IMG/VR virus record: IMGVR_UViG_3300042691_003266
Span: 1-41,661 of that record
DNA length: 41,661 nt
Origin: a virus
Strand: one strand, 5' to 3'
Below are positions 22,965 through 31,181 of the stretch, one piece after another. Within the stretch, counting starts at the first letter, position 1. Each line of letters begins with the position of its first letter. Position numbers and translations under genes: made by a program. The notes under the pieces were generated by a model that made no database searches, was not told the origin of the DNA, and worked only from the letters and a program-made list of their open reading frames with translations.

Positions 22965-23401
22965 TAGTCACCCTTTAACATTTTAAGAAGATCAGCAGTC
23001 GAGAGTATCAGATTATTGTTCGTGACGTTAGTCTGGGCGGCTTCTTTAGGACCCATCTTTTCTTCTTTAGCATACTTCTTTTTCGTAGACATTTCTACGA
23101 AGTCTTTGTTTGCATCGAGCAGAGTCTTCATAAGAGTGGATGCAACTTCAAATGCACGAGGAGACTCAGACTGTTTTGCAAGAGATATCATTTCCTTAAG
23201 AGCATCGTCTCCCTGCTCTATGATGTTCTTGATATTGCCTCTTGCTTGCTCTATGTCCTTTATAGTTTCGTCGTCTTCGATGTTATTATCATAGACGACT
23301 GGAATTATTTCTTTAGCTTCAATAACCGCAGGAAGTTCATCACGTTTTGCTTCTTCGATTGGTCTAAGGCCTAGAACTTCAGATATCTTATCATTACTCA
23401 T
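22964..23401 (-). CDS. 16: Terminase small subunit gp16, 145 aa
   Basis: Regulates packaging by gp17. Helical, charged protein with a central coiled-coil region 'IKDIEQARGNIKNIIEQGDDALKEMISLAKQSESPRAFEVASTLM' type pattern (about residues 48-95), as in gp16 oligomers; T4 gp16 is 164 aa. The C-terminus 'STADLLKMLKG' matches relatives. It lies directly between gp15 and gp17 with a 1-nt overlap to gp17. Confidence 0.93.
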   Translation of the reverse strand: MSNDKISEVLGLRPIEEAKRDELPAVIEAKEIIPVVYDNNIEDDETIKDIEQARGNIKNIIEQGDDALKEMISLAKQSESPRAFEVASTLMKTLLDANKDFVEMSTKKKYAKEEKMGPKEAAQTNVTNNNLILSTADLLKMLKGD

Positions 23402-23402
23402 T

Positions 23403-24215
23403 TTAATCTTCCGGGCTGCTCGTTATAATTCTAATGACGCCCCAGTCGTCATCATATTCAATTTCTTCGTATGAAATGGATAGATCTGGATCCGTAGTCG
23501 GAGCGCCGTTTGCAGTAAGGCCTGGATAAACATTTACGCCTTCTACTGGATCTTTTGACGAGTCTAATGTTGCCCATATGTCCGTATCAACAAACTTGAT
23601 GATCTTCTTTTCTCTTTCTGGTCCAAAGTACCAACCTTTAAGAGTAAAGTTTAGAGTCCACAGAACAGATCTTCTTTCTTCAAAACTACCTTCGTATAAG
23701 TCTTCGTTAGTGATGCCATTTAATACGATAGGAATGTCAATTGGATCTAGGTTATCAATTAACTTCACGGTAGCAGTCCATTCTGGTTTAAAGAACGGAA
23801 TGATCTGTTCGACGATCTTAGTCGCGTCTTCAGAATACTTAGTCATTATGTATAGAGAAAAATCTAAGTTGTATGGTGTGGCAGTCCACACATATGATTT
23901 TTGACTATCAGTCTCTCCAAGGTTCTTTTGGATCCTTTGCTTTGAAGGTATCTTTCTCTGCCCATCATACGTCATATTTGTAATCTCGAAAGACATACGA
24001 GGTAGAGAGATGGAAGTTTTACGATTTAGACTTGCATCCTGAGTAATTCTAGCAAGGAACTTTTGGAATGGTCCGTATGCAATAGGTACAATCATACGTT
24101 GCGCTTCTGCACCCTGTAGATCGTCTCTGGTGATAGAGATCTTATTGAATAGGGTACCAAATAGCGCAACGTATTTTCTTGTCGTTGCATTATAGAAGTG
24201 ATTTACAAATGCCAT
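23403..24215 (-). CDS. 15: Tail sheath stabiliser / completion protein gp15, 270 aa
   Basis: Caps the tail after sheath assembly and joins it to the neck. Size equals T4 gp15 (272 aa). Landmarks: 'NHFYNATTRKYVALFGTLFNKI', 'VPIAYGPFQKFLARITQD', 'LPRMSFEITNMTYDGQRK', and 'WTATPYNLDFSLYIMTKYSEDATKIVEQIIPFF'. The ATG is preceded by AAGGAAAG. It follows the inserted fibre-like gene after 14 nt and lies 1 nt ahead of gp16. Confidence 0.97.
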   Translation of the reverse strand: MAFVNHFYNATTRKYVALFGTLFNKISITRDDLQGAEAQRMIVPIAYGPFQKFLARITQDASLNRKTSISLPRMSFEITNMTYDGQRKIPSKQRIQKNLGETDSQKSYVWTATPYNLDFSLYIMTKYSEDATKIVEQIIPFFKPEWTATVKLIDNLDPIDIPIVLNGITNEDLYEGSFEERRSVLWTLNFTLKGWYFGPEREKKIIKFVDTDIWATLDSSKDPVEGVNVYPGLTANGAPTTDPDLSISYEEIEYDDDWGVIRIITSSPED

Positions 24216-24229
24216 CTACTTTCCTTTAG

Positions 24230-25753
24230 TTACCAAGTATCATTGCTCCAAGATACTCTCTTCCAGATGTCAGGCGATCCATTAGTATAATTGGCAGTGC
24301 AGTAATATATGTACGAAGAGTTAAACGCGAGAGTTCCTGCTTTATCACCCGCCACACCTTTACTCGTGCCAGGAACCTGCCCAACGCGAATATCACCCCC
24401 ATCTGGGAAGGTTAAAACACCATCAGACCCAAACTCCCAAATAAAGCTATTCGCTGCCACAATAGTGCTCGGATTCAAACCGGAAACAACTCCAAAGTAG
24501 CTGTTCTCTCCGCCAAGAAATAGATCTGCTTGACTATTGTCTTGAGTGCCACCTGCTCGTATGTGAATATGGTTTGGAGAAGTTGGATCAATAATTATGT
24601 ACTGATCCACAGAAGCAGACGAGTCCGGGCGTAGCTCGATTGTAGAATAACCAAGCCCATCACCTGAGCTGTTTGCAACAAATAGTATTGAAGAGTCCGT
24701 AACAGAATTTATTCCTGATCCTATGTACAAGTTATTCCACGCGTTTGTAGTAGATCCTAAGTTAAACTCAGAGTCTTCGGCTGGAATGAGATCTTCGAGA
24801 TCTACCAAGTCTGCTGGGGTTATAGCATATACTCCAGTCCATGCTGTAGTCTGTATGGTATTGTCAGGGAATGTTAATGTTCCGTCAGCGCCAAAGCTCC
24901 ACGTTTCGGCACTCGCATCAGAGTTTGTAACAACGTCAATAGAATCAGAAGCGCTTTTGTTCTTTATACTAAAAGTCCCATCGCCAGTAACATCAACAAA
25001 TTTTGAGCTTATTCCTATATTCTCAGTCGTAGATATGTTAATATCCAGTTCAACCGCATTTAATCTAATTTCTCCTTGATCATAATCTATTGCTATGTTC
25101 GAAGAAAAGTACATGTCAAAATTAATTTCATTTACAACAACAGGGCTTTCCACTGGAACTCGCTGCAGTGTATTAAAAGTTATATTGTTACCGTTTATAG
25201 TATAGTTGCCTAGTACTATTGGATCACCACCATTAATACGAAAGCTAATATCAGTAGCGTAATCAAATTGCGCGCTATTAATAAAACTGATTATAGCAGG
25301 TGAATTTGTAACAACGAGATAGCCAAGTTCGCTTATTGTTACCCACTGAGCTGAAGCCCATTGGTTTGATAAAAACGGCTGATCTTGCATGTTACTCAAA
25401 GCAGTTGCAATAAATGCACCATCATTAGGTATTAAATTTACTGACACTCTTTCTTTATCGTCGTTGTCGTGAGTGTGAATAAGCAAGTCAACGCCATCTT
25501 GTGCTGAAATGGCGTTGTCTGTGAAAACAACGTCTCCGATATCTGCCAACAACGATGACGAATCCGCAAGATCAGCTATATCATCTGGTATGTTTGGTTT
25601 ATTCGTAAGATCGTTATAGCTCCCAGAAAAACTTGAAGAACCTCTGTTATACAACTCAGTAAAGTTCGCGTTAACTTTAGTAAAAGCTGTTCTTAGGGGA
25701 TCGCCGGATCTATCATTTGCGACGGTACCGATATTGATGGTTTGCTTTGCCAT
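24230..25753 (-). CDS. Fibre-like virion structural protein inserted between gp14 and gp15, 507 aa
   Basis: Beta-rich structural protein. The N-terminal 40 residues (INIGTVANDRSGDPLR...VNANFTELY) are a module shared by many T4-like phage appendage proteins and may be the attachment end. The middle is low-charge beta structure with repeated 'FGADGTLTFPD' / 'FGSDGVLTFPD' units (about 295 and 450). The last 60 residues, Gly/Tyr/Trp-rich, look like a tip. Absent from this place in T4, it probably forms a neck fibre ('whisker-like') or a head appendage, judged only from its position between neck and tail-completion genes. A ribosome-binding site GAGGAAG precedes the ATG. Confidence 0.75.
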   Translation of the reverse strand: MAKQTINIGTVANDRSGDPLRTAFTKVNANFTELYNRGSSSFSGSYNDLTNKPNIPDDIADLADSSSLLADIGDVVFTDNAISAQDGVDLLIHTHDNDDKERVSVNLIPNDGAFIATALSNMQDQPFLSNQWASAQWVTISELGYLVVTNSPAIISFINSAQFDYATDISFRINGGDPIVLGNYTINGNNITFNTLQRVPVESPVVVNEINFDMYFSSNIAIDYDQGEIRLNAVELDINISTTENIGISSKFVDVTGDGTFSIKNKSASDSIDVVTNSDASAETWSFGADGTLTFPDNTIQTTAWTGVYAITPADLVDLEDLIPAEDSEFNLGSTTNAWNNLYIGSGINSVTDSSILFVANSSGDGLGYSTIELRPDSSASVDQYIIIDPTSPNHIHIRAGGTQDNSQADLFLGGENSYFGVVSGLNPSTIVAANSFIWEFGSDGVLTFPDGGDIRVGQVPGTSKGVAGDKAGTLAFNSSYIYYCTANYTNGSPDIWKRVSWSNDTW

Positions 25754-25762
25754 GTCTTCCTC

Positions 25763-26509
25763 TTATATGGTATCTGCTGTTACAACGGTAGAGTCAGCAG
25801 TGATTTCGTTACTATCGGCGGTTACAGCATAATTAGTTGGTCTTGTGATAATCTCACTAAACGGATCTATCTCAGTGAAGTCAATAATATCATCGCCTTC
25901 TTCTTCAAAGAATACGTTCTTTGCGATTGGATCTTTTTCTAGTAGTTTATTAAGATTGTTAACTTCAAGATCTTCAGTGTTTAAAACATCGAAGTGTGTA
26001 TCTATATCTTCAATTCCGGTGTCGAATCTTTCGTTCGAGTATTCAAACAGTTCACACTTAAGATCAAATACTTGAAGAGCTCCGCTCTGATAGAAAACGC
26101 TTTCGTGCTCAACATGAGAGATCTCAAAGAATTTATTATTGAGAGGAAGATATATAAGGTCGCCTTCCTTCGGTCTTATGAGAGTAGTATTCAATCTAGT
26201 TGCGTATCTTTCAAAAGTTCTCACCGCAACAGTAAAAGTAACTTGGTCACGAATCTGAAGACCAAACTTACTAAGAAAGTCACCATCTCCCTGAAAACCG
26301 TCCACGCTCTTTACGTATACTTCCATTAAGTAAGCCGCATTAAAGATTGAAAGATCGTCTTCATTGAGTATCTGGTCGGTCGCTTCTAACTTTCGAGTAA
26401 CATAGTAAGTATCAACACCGTAGATCTGTATTGCTTCAATGACTAAGTCGTCAATGAGTTGCTGCTCATTGAAGTATCCATAGTTTTGAAAAAAGACGTT
26501 AGTCGCCAT
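25763..26509 (-). CDS. 14: Neck protein gp14, 248 aa
   Basis: Head-completion/neck protein. Length matches T4 gp14 (256 aa). The start 'NVFFQNYGYFNEQQLIDDLVIEAIQIYGVDTYYVTRK' and 'EGDLIYLPLNNKFFEISHVEHESVFYQSGALQVFDLKCELFEYS' regions mark the family. The C-terminus has a repeat-like 'TADSNEITADSTVVTADT' tail. It follows gp13 after 3 nt and shares its late promoter. Confidence 0.96.
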   Translation of the reverse strand: MATNVFFQNYGYFNEQQLIDDLVIEAIQIYGVDTYYVTRKLEATDQILNEDDLSIFNAAYLMEVYVKSVDGFQGDGDFLSKFGLQIRDQVTFTVAVRTFERYATRLNTTLIRPKEGDLIYLPLNNKFFEISHVEHESVFYQSGALQVFDLKCELFEYSNERFDTGIEDIDTHFDVLNTEDLEVNNLNKLLEKDPIAKNVFFEEEGDDIIDFTEIDPFSEIITRPTNYAVTADSNEITADSTVVTADTI

Positions 26510-26512
26510 TTA

Positions 26513-27256
26513 TCATCCAACGAAATTGTAAACGAGTGGTTGAAGTGAAGTCTTCGCATTTTCTTCCATCTCTTTGCGGTCTGCTTTTGCTTCCGATAGG
26601 ATCTGTTCGCCGTTGAACTGAACACCTCCGATAAGTTGCATGTTTGTAAACTTAGTTAGGTTTACACCCCACTGCTCGCGTATTAAGATAGACGCATAGT
26701 TCTGAAGAAAGCGATCGCTCCATACGTCGGAGTATGTGTTGCCATCAATAATGTCATATCCCTCTATAATGATAAACGACCCAGGATTCAATATGGCCTT
26801 ATTTACATCTACATATAAACGGTTTACATGGCGATTGTATCTTATGAGAGGGCGGCCTACAAGTATTTCTTGCAGGAACTGTAGGTGAGATAGAGCCATG
26901 TAGTAATGCTGAATGTTGTACCCAGTAATGTCTTCTAGGTTGTTCAAAACGAATTGGTATTGAACGTTGAAGAAGCCGGTACCGGTCGAGATAGAAGAGC
27001 TAAGATCAAAGATACGAGTGATACCGAGAATGTTTTGTGGTACTTCGATATATCCCTGATCTATCTCTTGTTGTGTTAGAGCATGCTTAAGATATATCAT
27101 CTGGCTACCATCATAGTGGTAGTCTCTCCAGAATGCTATTGCCTCGTCAATACGATCTTCTATCTGTTCATCAGAAACGTTGATCTGAATGACTGGCGCA
27201 CCGATCTTTCTAAGAACATAATCTTTGAATTCGCTTCTTGTTGAAGGACGTGCCAT
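26513..27256 (-). CDS. 13: Neck protein gp13, 247 aa
   Basis: Forms the ring that binds the portal and closes the filled head. Marks are the N-terminal 'SEFKDYVLRKIGAPVIQINVSDEQIEDRIDEAIAFWRDYHYDG' region and 'YDIIDGNTYSDVWSDRFLQNYASILIREQWGVNLTKF'. It is shorter than T4 gp13 (309 aa), as in other distant T4-like phages. A perfect late promoter lies 24 nt upstream and AGGGTGA serves as ribosome-binding site. It opens the continuous 13-to-23 morphogenesis run. Confidence 0.96.
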   Translation of the reverse strand: MARPSTRSEFKDYVLRKIGAPVIQINVSDEQIEDRIDEAIAFWRDYHYDGSQMIYLKHALTQQEIDQGYIEVPQNILGITRIFDLSSSISTGTGFFNVQYQFVLNNLEDITGYNIQHYYMALSHLQFLQEILVGRPLIRYNRHVNRLYVDVNKAILNPGSFIIIEGYDIIDGNTYSDVWSDRFLQNYASILIREQWGVNLTKFTNMQLIGGVQFNGEQILSEAKADRKEMEENAKTSLQPLVYNFVG

Positions 27257-27280
27257 GTTTGATCACCCTACTTTTTGATC

Positions 27281-27288
27281 TATTTATA
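27281..27288 (-). promoter_or_regulatory. Late promoter TATAAATA of gp13
   Basis: Exact late motif on the minus strand, 24 nt before the gp13 ATG, in the longest gene-free gap of the window (27257-27376). The rest of that gap holds an oppositely oriented sigma70-type promoter and nothing else that I can identify. Confidence 0.87.
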
Positions 27289-27314
27289 AAAGAAGATGAA
27301 CCACATTTTTTTGG

Positions 27315-27342
27315 TTGACATATGTGAAATAGCTGATATAAT
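27315..27342 (+). promoter_or_regulatory. Consensus sigma70 promoter pointing against the glycan cassette
   Basis: TTGACA (27315-27320), 16-nt spacer, TATAAT (27337-27342): perfect -35 and -10 boxes on the plus strand. Preceded by GG and followed by T, giving GGTTGACAT as in P1 and P3. No plus-strand gene with a ribosome-binding site follows, so the transcript would be antisense to the nucleotidyltransferase-cupin gene. Confidence 0.7.
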
Positions 27343-27376
27343 TAGATTTAACATCTATCAAGCCGGTAGTATATAC

Positions 27377-28123
27377 TTACTCGATGCGCTCGATATCTTC
27401 TTCGTAGCAGTTCTGTCCATACTGGATCTCAACAATCTTTAGTTCTTCAGAAGAATCGTTAATGAGTTGGTGCCAGTCAGAAACATATATGTTTACAAAG
27501 TCGCCTTTCTTTAAAGGCGACAACACTCCGTTTAGTTTGATAGCACCGGTACCATTTGTAACGTACCATAGTTCGTTTCTAAAACTATGTCTCTGAAGAC
27601 TGAGAGACTTTCCTGGCTCGACTATGAGTTCTTTTACTTTTGTAGAAGGACCGTCCGAGTGTAGGACTCGATAGTATCCCCACTTTCTTTCCGTCTTAGG
27701 TGTCTTCCACTCAGTAAGGATCTTACTGCTAGAATTCATCTTATGAGTTCCACCGACTCCAAACACAAACGATAGTCGGCTGTCTACGATACTCATTTCC
27801 GGAATATTGCTATCGGTTCTATCACCACCGTTCGCAAAAATGATTTCATCGTGTGGATACTTTCCTAGACACAGCTTAATCGCTTCGGACGCCCCGCCGT
27901 CACTATCGTCAAATATCATGACACTATCGACCATATGAAGGCTCTCAACGATCGCAACTCTTTCTGATAGACTCATGAATGGCTGACCCTTTTTACGAGT
28001 CAGCCATTCGTCACTATTTACTCCAACTATTAGAATATCTCCGAGTTCTTTTGCTTCATTAAAGTATGCAATATGACCGCTATGAAGGGGATCGAAACCA
28101 CCAGTTACAAGTACTATCTTCAT
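27377..28123 (-). CDS. Nucleotidyltransferase-cupin fusion, 248 aa
   Basis: N-terminal half (1-140) is a cytidylyltransferase-like domain: 'TGGFDPLHSGH' (7-17, HxGH) and the 'MSLSERVAIVESL' segment in place of the usual ISTSER motif. C-terminal half (about 150-245) is a cupin resembling the sugar-isomerase part of mannose-6-phosphate isomerase/GMP proteins ('PGKSLSLQRHSFRNELWYVTNGTGAI...GDFVNI...WHQLIN'). Together they suggest activation of a sugar phosphate to a CDP- or similar sugar and its isomerisation. AAGGA precedes the ATG. It is the last gene of the cassette. The exact sugar is unknown. Confidence 0.85.
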   Translation of the reverse strand: MKIVLVTGGFDPLHSGHIAYFNEAKELGDILIVGVNSDEWLTRKKGQPFMSLSERVAIVESLHMVDSVMIFDDSDGGASEAIKLCLGKYPHDEIIFANGGDRTDSNIPEMSIVDSRLSFVFGVGGTHKMNSSSKILTEWKTPKTERKWGYYRVLHSDGPSTKVKELIVEPGKSLSLQRHSFRNELWYVTNGTGAIKLNGVLSPLKKGDFVNIYVSDWHQLINDSSEELKIVEIQYGQNCYEEDIERIE

Positions 28124-28124
28124 T

Positions 28125-28856
28125 CTACATTCCTTTCAAATTTGCATATACCATAAACTGACCCTTATATGGGTTATTAATTCTCCACCACTCTTCATAG
28201 GCACGCAAAAAGTTGTTATCGAAAATTTGTTCTGTTACGTCTTTTCCATCTCTTTCATATACACGCAGATGTTCTGTTCCTCTTAAATCTAACAGGTAGT
28301 TATCTCTAAATTCTATAAAGTTCTCTATAGAATTTGGAACTCCGACTATGTGATATTCACCAGCTATGTTCTTAACTATTTTTTTGATCATAGAAGAATT
28401 TTCTTTAGTGAAGATAAAAGCTTCCCCGCCTTCGCAATCAAATTTTAAGAAATCTATCGTCTCTATGTTATAATCTTTTATTAACGTATCGAACCGAATA
28501 GTTGAAAACATACTGCCGGCGTGATGATAGATATAATCTGACCCCGGTTTGATTATGTTGTAGTCGGTATCTACTCCAGATATACCTTTATTTATCAGTG
28601 TACACGAAAATATTTCTAGATTTTTTTCCAGCGTTTTGAATACAATGTTTGATGGTTCTAAACAAAATGCGTGTTTAGGTTTAATATCCTTTAGAGAATA
28701 TATGAAAGAACCAACGTTTGCACCAATATCTACAACGACATCGATTTCTTTTATCTTATATAATAGTTCGTATGTTCTATCGATAAAATTTTCTTTAGTA
28801 AATAAGTTTGCATATTCTTTATCTGTTGGACCCCAATCAAAGTTTTCGTAATTCAT
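28125..28856 (-). CDS. FkbM-family methyltransferase A, 243 aa
   Basis: SAM-dependent O-methyltransferase of the FkbM group. Motif I 'VVDIGANVGSF' (41-51), 'CLEPSN' (65-70), and the FkbM signature 'IDFLKFDCEGGEAFIF' with the DxEGxE pattern. Such enzymes methylate sugars and natural products. The C-terminal 45 residues are variable. It sits between the GT17-oxygenase and nucleotidyltransferase genes with gaps of 2 and 1 nt. A second FkbM enzyme lies two genes upstream in the same unit; the two are clearly related but diverged. Confidence 0.88.
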   Translation of the reverse strand: MNYENFDWGPTDKEYANLFTKENFIDRTYELLYKIKEIDVVVDIGANVGSFIYSLKDIKPKHAFCLEPSNIVFKTLEKNLEIFSCTLINKGISGVDTDYNIIKPGSDYIYHHAGSMFSTIRFDTLIKDYNIETIDFLKFDCEGGEAFIFTKENSSMIKKIVKNIAGEYHIVGVPNSIENFIEFRDNYLLDLRGTEHLRVYERDGKDVTEQIFDNNFLRAYEEWWRINNPYKGQFMVYANLKGM

Positions 28857-28858
28857 CT

Positions 28859-30442
28859 TTACTCCGCGTCAAAAAAGAACATTTGCCACAAGCGAGAATT
28901 CTCGTTGTTATATCCGAAGTATCCGGATGCTGCGTGAATCATACCTGCGTCAAATATGACGAGTCTGTTATAGACATTTCCAACTACGTCGACCGGTTCA
29001 TATGGAGTTTTATCGAGAGTAGTGTGCCCAGAGAAGGTGCTCATGATCTCTGGATGAGAATTGTGACGAATACGTGTTGCCTTATGCGCGTACATTGAAG
29101 TACCAGTCTCGAATGGCGCGTCGGGTGTTAGGAATAACATACCAGCATATTTCTGATCGTCGCAGTGATAAACAAGAGCATCTCCTGCATAACATGTCTG
29201 GAACCTGCCATTCATACCATGTTGTTCCCATTTTGTAATCTTCATTCCCATGATCTTTTCAAATTCTTCCTTCAGGCCTGGGAATAGAAACTGTTTAAAA
29301 GTTCTATTTCCCATATATCCTTTTCCGAAGCCACCCTTATCGAATTCACGAGTTAGAGCATACTGTCTTACTTCATCTGGGTTATGATAGAAATCGTCTA
29401 CGATCCATACTCTCTTTTTATACGGGCTTATTAGAGAAGAAGGATTTATAACAGCCCTTTCAAATACATCTAAACTATCTTCTTTGACATCTGGCAGAAA
29501 GTAGTTCTTTAAGTACTCGCTCTCAAGAATTTCTTTTGGTAGCCCACTAATAGAGTACTTCTTTAAGACGTGATTTTTATTTCCAGAAGGCGGAGTAGAT
29601 CCTTCTTTCATTTCGTTCTCTGTTAAGAATGTCACGTATGTCTCGTCACGGTATGACTTTATCTCTTTAATGCTGTCTGTTTCATTTCCTCCTAACCACT
29701 CGAATGAGTCGTTATAATGGGCCCATACTTGAGACTTCAGGGCTCGCTTTTCAGGCCCACCCATCCAAGAGAAGTGCCATCCAAGATCCTGAATAGCAGC
29801 ACCGTTTTCCGTAATATAATGAATTGGAAACGGGTTATTTACATTTGAACGTATCTGCGCTGGTGTAGCCCTTTTAAGTTGAGCTTTCGTAGCAAGAAAC
29901 ATTGCGCCGGACCATTGAACCGGTGTGTTACTATCTCTGTGATAAAGACGAAGATCTGCTCTTCCTTCGAGATAAACGAGTGGAACCTTAATGATTATCT
30001 CTTGGTTTTCTCGGCAGACACGTGATAGATACGGAATTCCATCCGGCCGAATGATTTCATCAGCATCGCCGTGAATAAAGACAGTATCATCATCAAACGT
30101 GTCGAGGACTTTTAGGAGCGCGTCTTTCTGAAGGCGCTCACGAGCTCTTGCTCTTTGCGATTCAATCTTATCACGATTTCCATACGTGTTTTGAATATCA
30201 ATAGGAAGGATCTCCAACTTGTCGTCGTCCGGTATATCGTGTGCTATATAGATGATCTTATTTGGATCCATCTCAAGTCTGCCTGCGATCTCAGGAAACT
30301 GTCTTTCAACTTTATGACCAGCGTGAGTTTTATTTGACTCTGATATAACAAAATAATCTACATGATCCTTAAGTACTTCATATCTCAGCTTAAGTGTTTC
30401 TTCTCCGTATGGAGCAAAGAAAGGAAAGAAATCGACTATCAT
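28859..30442 (-). CDS. GT17-like glycosyltransferase fused to 2OG-Fe(II) oxygenase-like domain, 527 aa
   Basis: Residues 1-260 resemble family GT17 glycosyltransferases (start 'MIVDFFPFFAPYGEETLKLRYEVLKDHVDYFVISESNKTH'-type pattern) with the metal-binding 'HGDADE' (DxD at 126-128) and 'GWHFSWMGG' (221-229). Residues 345-527 resemble the DUF6445/2OG-Fe(II) oxygenase fold: H426-x-D428 ('YHCDDQ'), H503 ('MIHAASG') and R517 give the iron and 2-oxoglutarate set. I start at ATG 30442, since the longer frame begins with TTG and the AGAGG ribosome-binding site fits this ATG. It may add and oxidise a sugar, or hydroxylate the acceptor. Activity is inferred. Confidence 0.82.
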   Translation of the reverse strand: MIVDFFPFFAPYGEETLKLRYEVLKDHVDYFVISESNKTHAGHKVERQFPEIAGRLEMDPNKIIYIAHDIPDDDKLEILPIDIQNTYGNRDKIESQRARARERLQKDALLKVLDTFDDDTVFIHGDADEIIRPDGIPYLSRVCRENQEIIIKVPLVYLEGRADLRLYHRDSNTPVQWSGAMFLATKAQLKRATPAQIRSNVNNPFPIHYITENGAAIQDLGWHFSWMGGPEKRALKSQVWAHYNDSFEWLGGNETDSIKEIKSYRDETYVTFLTENEMKEGSTPPSGNKNHVLKKYSISGLPKEILESEYLKNYFLPDVKEDSLDVFERAVINPSSLISPYKKRVWIVDDFYHNPDEVRQYALTREFDKGGFGKGYMGNRTFKQFLFPGLKEEFEKIMGMKITKWEQHGMNGRFQTCYAGDALVYHCDDQKYAGMLFLTPDAPFETGTSMYAHKATRIRHNSHPEIMSTFSGHTTLDKTPYEPVDVVGNVYNRLVIFDAGMIHAASGYFGYNNENSRLWQMFFFDAE

Positions 30443-30464
30443 ATTATTTGTACCTCTCAAATTA

Positions 30465-31181
30465 TTATAATGACTTGTTGCAGATGTAGATCATCCAACA
30501 GCTTCCCCAACCGAGAGGCCACTTTGAATTCAAATATGCATCGTCATACATTTTCTGTTGTGAATCTTCCTGAAGATATTTTATCTTACTTGCATCAAAT
30601 TTTGATAAGAAGTTGTCTCTAAATTTTTTGAATAAAACTGGCGCATCTTCAAAGCAATCAAGATGCACTTCGACCGCAATGTGTTTAACATTATTTTTTA
30701 TGAATTCAAGATTTTCTTCTGACAAGATATCATATTCGGCTCCTTCGGCATCTATCTTAAGATAGTCTATATGCGTGATATCATATTCCTTTATGATATC
30801 TTTAAACGAACGAATAGGAACGGCCTTATCATATCCTTCGCCAAAAACATTTCTAGTATACATTGGGTCATTCCCTATAACGCAGTTAATAGGAACCAAT
30901 GGAGATTCTTTTTTATTTATGATATGTGGTGACGCATTGTGTATTACTGTTTTTATGAGTTTAGAATTTCCCTCGATAGAATACACCTTTTTGGCGCCGT
31001 TGTCCAGAGCATGACATGTGAACATTCCGTTACATGCACCTATGTCCACTACGATGTCGTTTGGTTGAACTTTATACCACCAATCGTAATCATTTCTTAT
31101 AAAGAATTCGTGATATAGCGTTGCTACAGTTTCTATAGAATCTATACCATCAAATGATATGTTGTCATTTAGACTATTCAT
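30465..31181 (-). CDS. FkbM-family methyltransferase B, 238 aa
   Basis: Second FkbM enzyme of the cassette. Motif I 'VVDIGACNGMF' (44-54), 'VYSIEGN' (66-72), and 'HIDYLKIDAEGAEYDIL' with the family DAEGAE signature. It is close in length to FkbM A but differs through most of the sequence, so it is not a recent duplication. The ATG overlaps the upstream stop by one base. It probably methylates a sugar hydroxyl on the same glycan at another position; that is inference. Confidence 0.88.
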   Translation of the reverse strand: MNSLNDNISFDGIDSIETVATLYHEFFIRNDYDWWYKVQPNDIVVDIGACNGMFTCHALDNGAKKVYSIEGNSKLIKTVIHNASPHIINKKESPLVPINCVIGNDPMYTRNVFGEGYDKAVPIRSFKDIIKEYDITHIDYLKIDAEGAEYDILSEENLEFIKNNVKHIAVEVHLDCFEDAPVLFKKFRDNFLSKFDASKIKYLQEDSQQKMYDDAYLNSKWPLGWGSCWMIYICNKSL

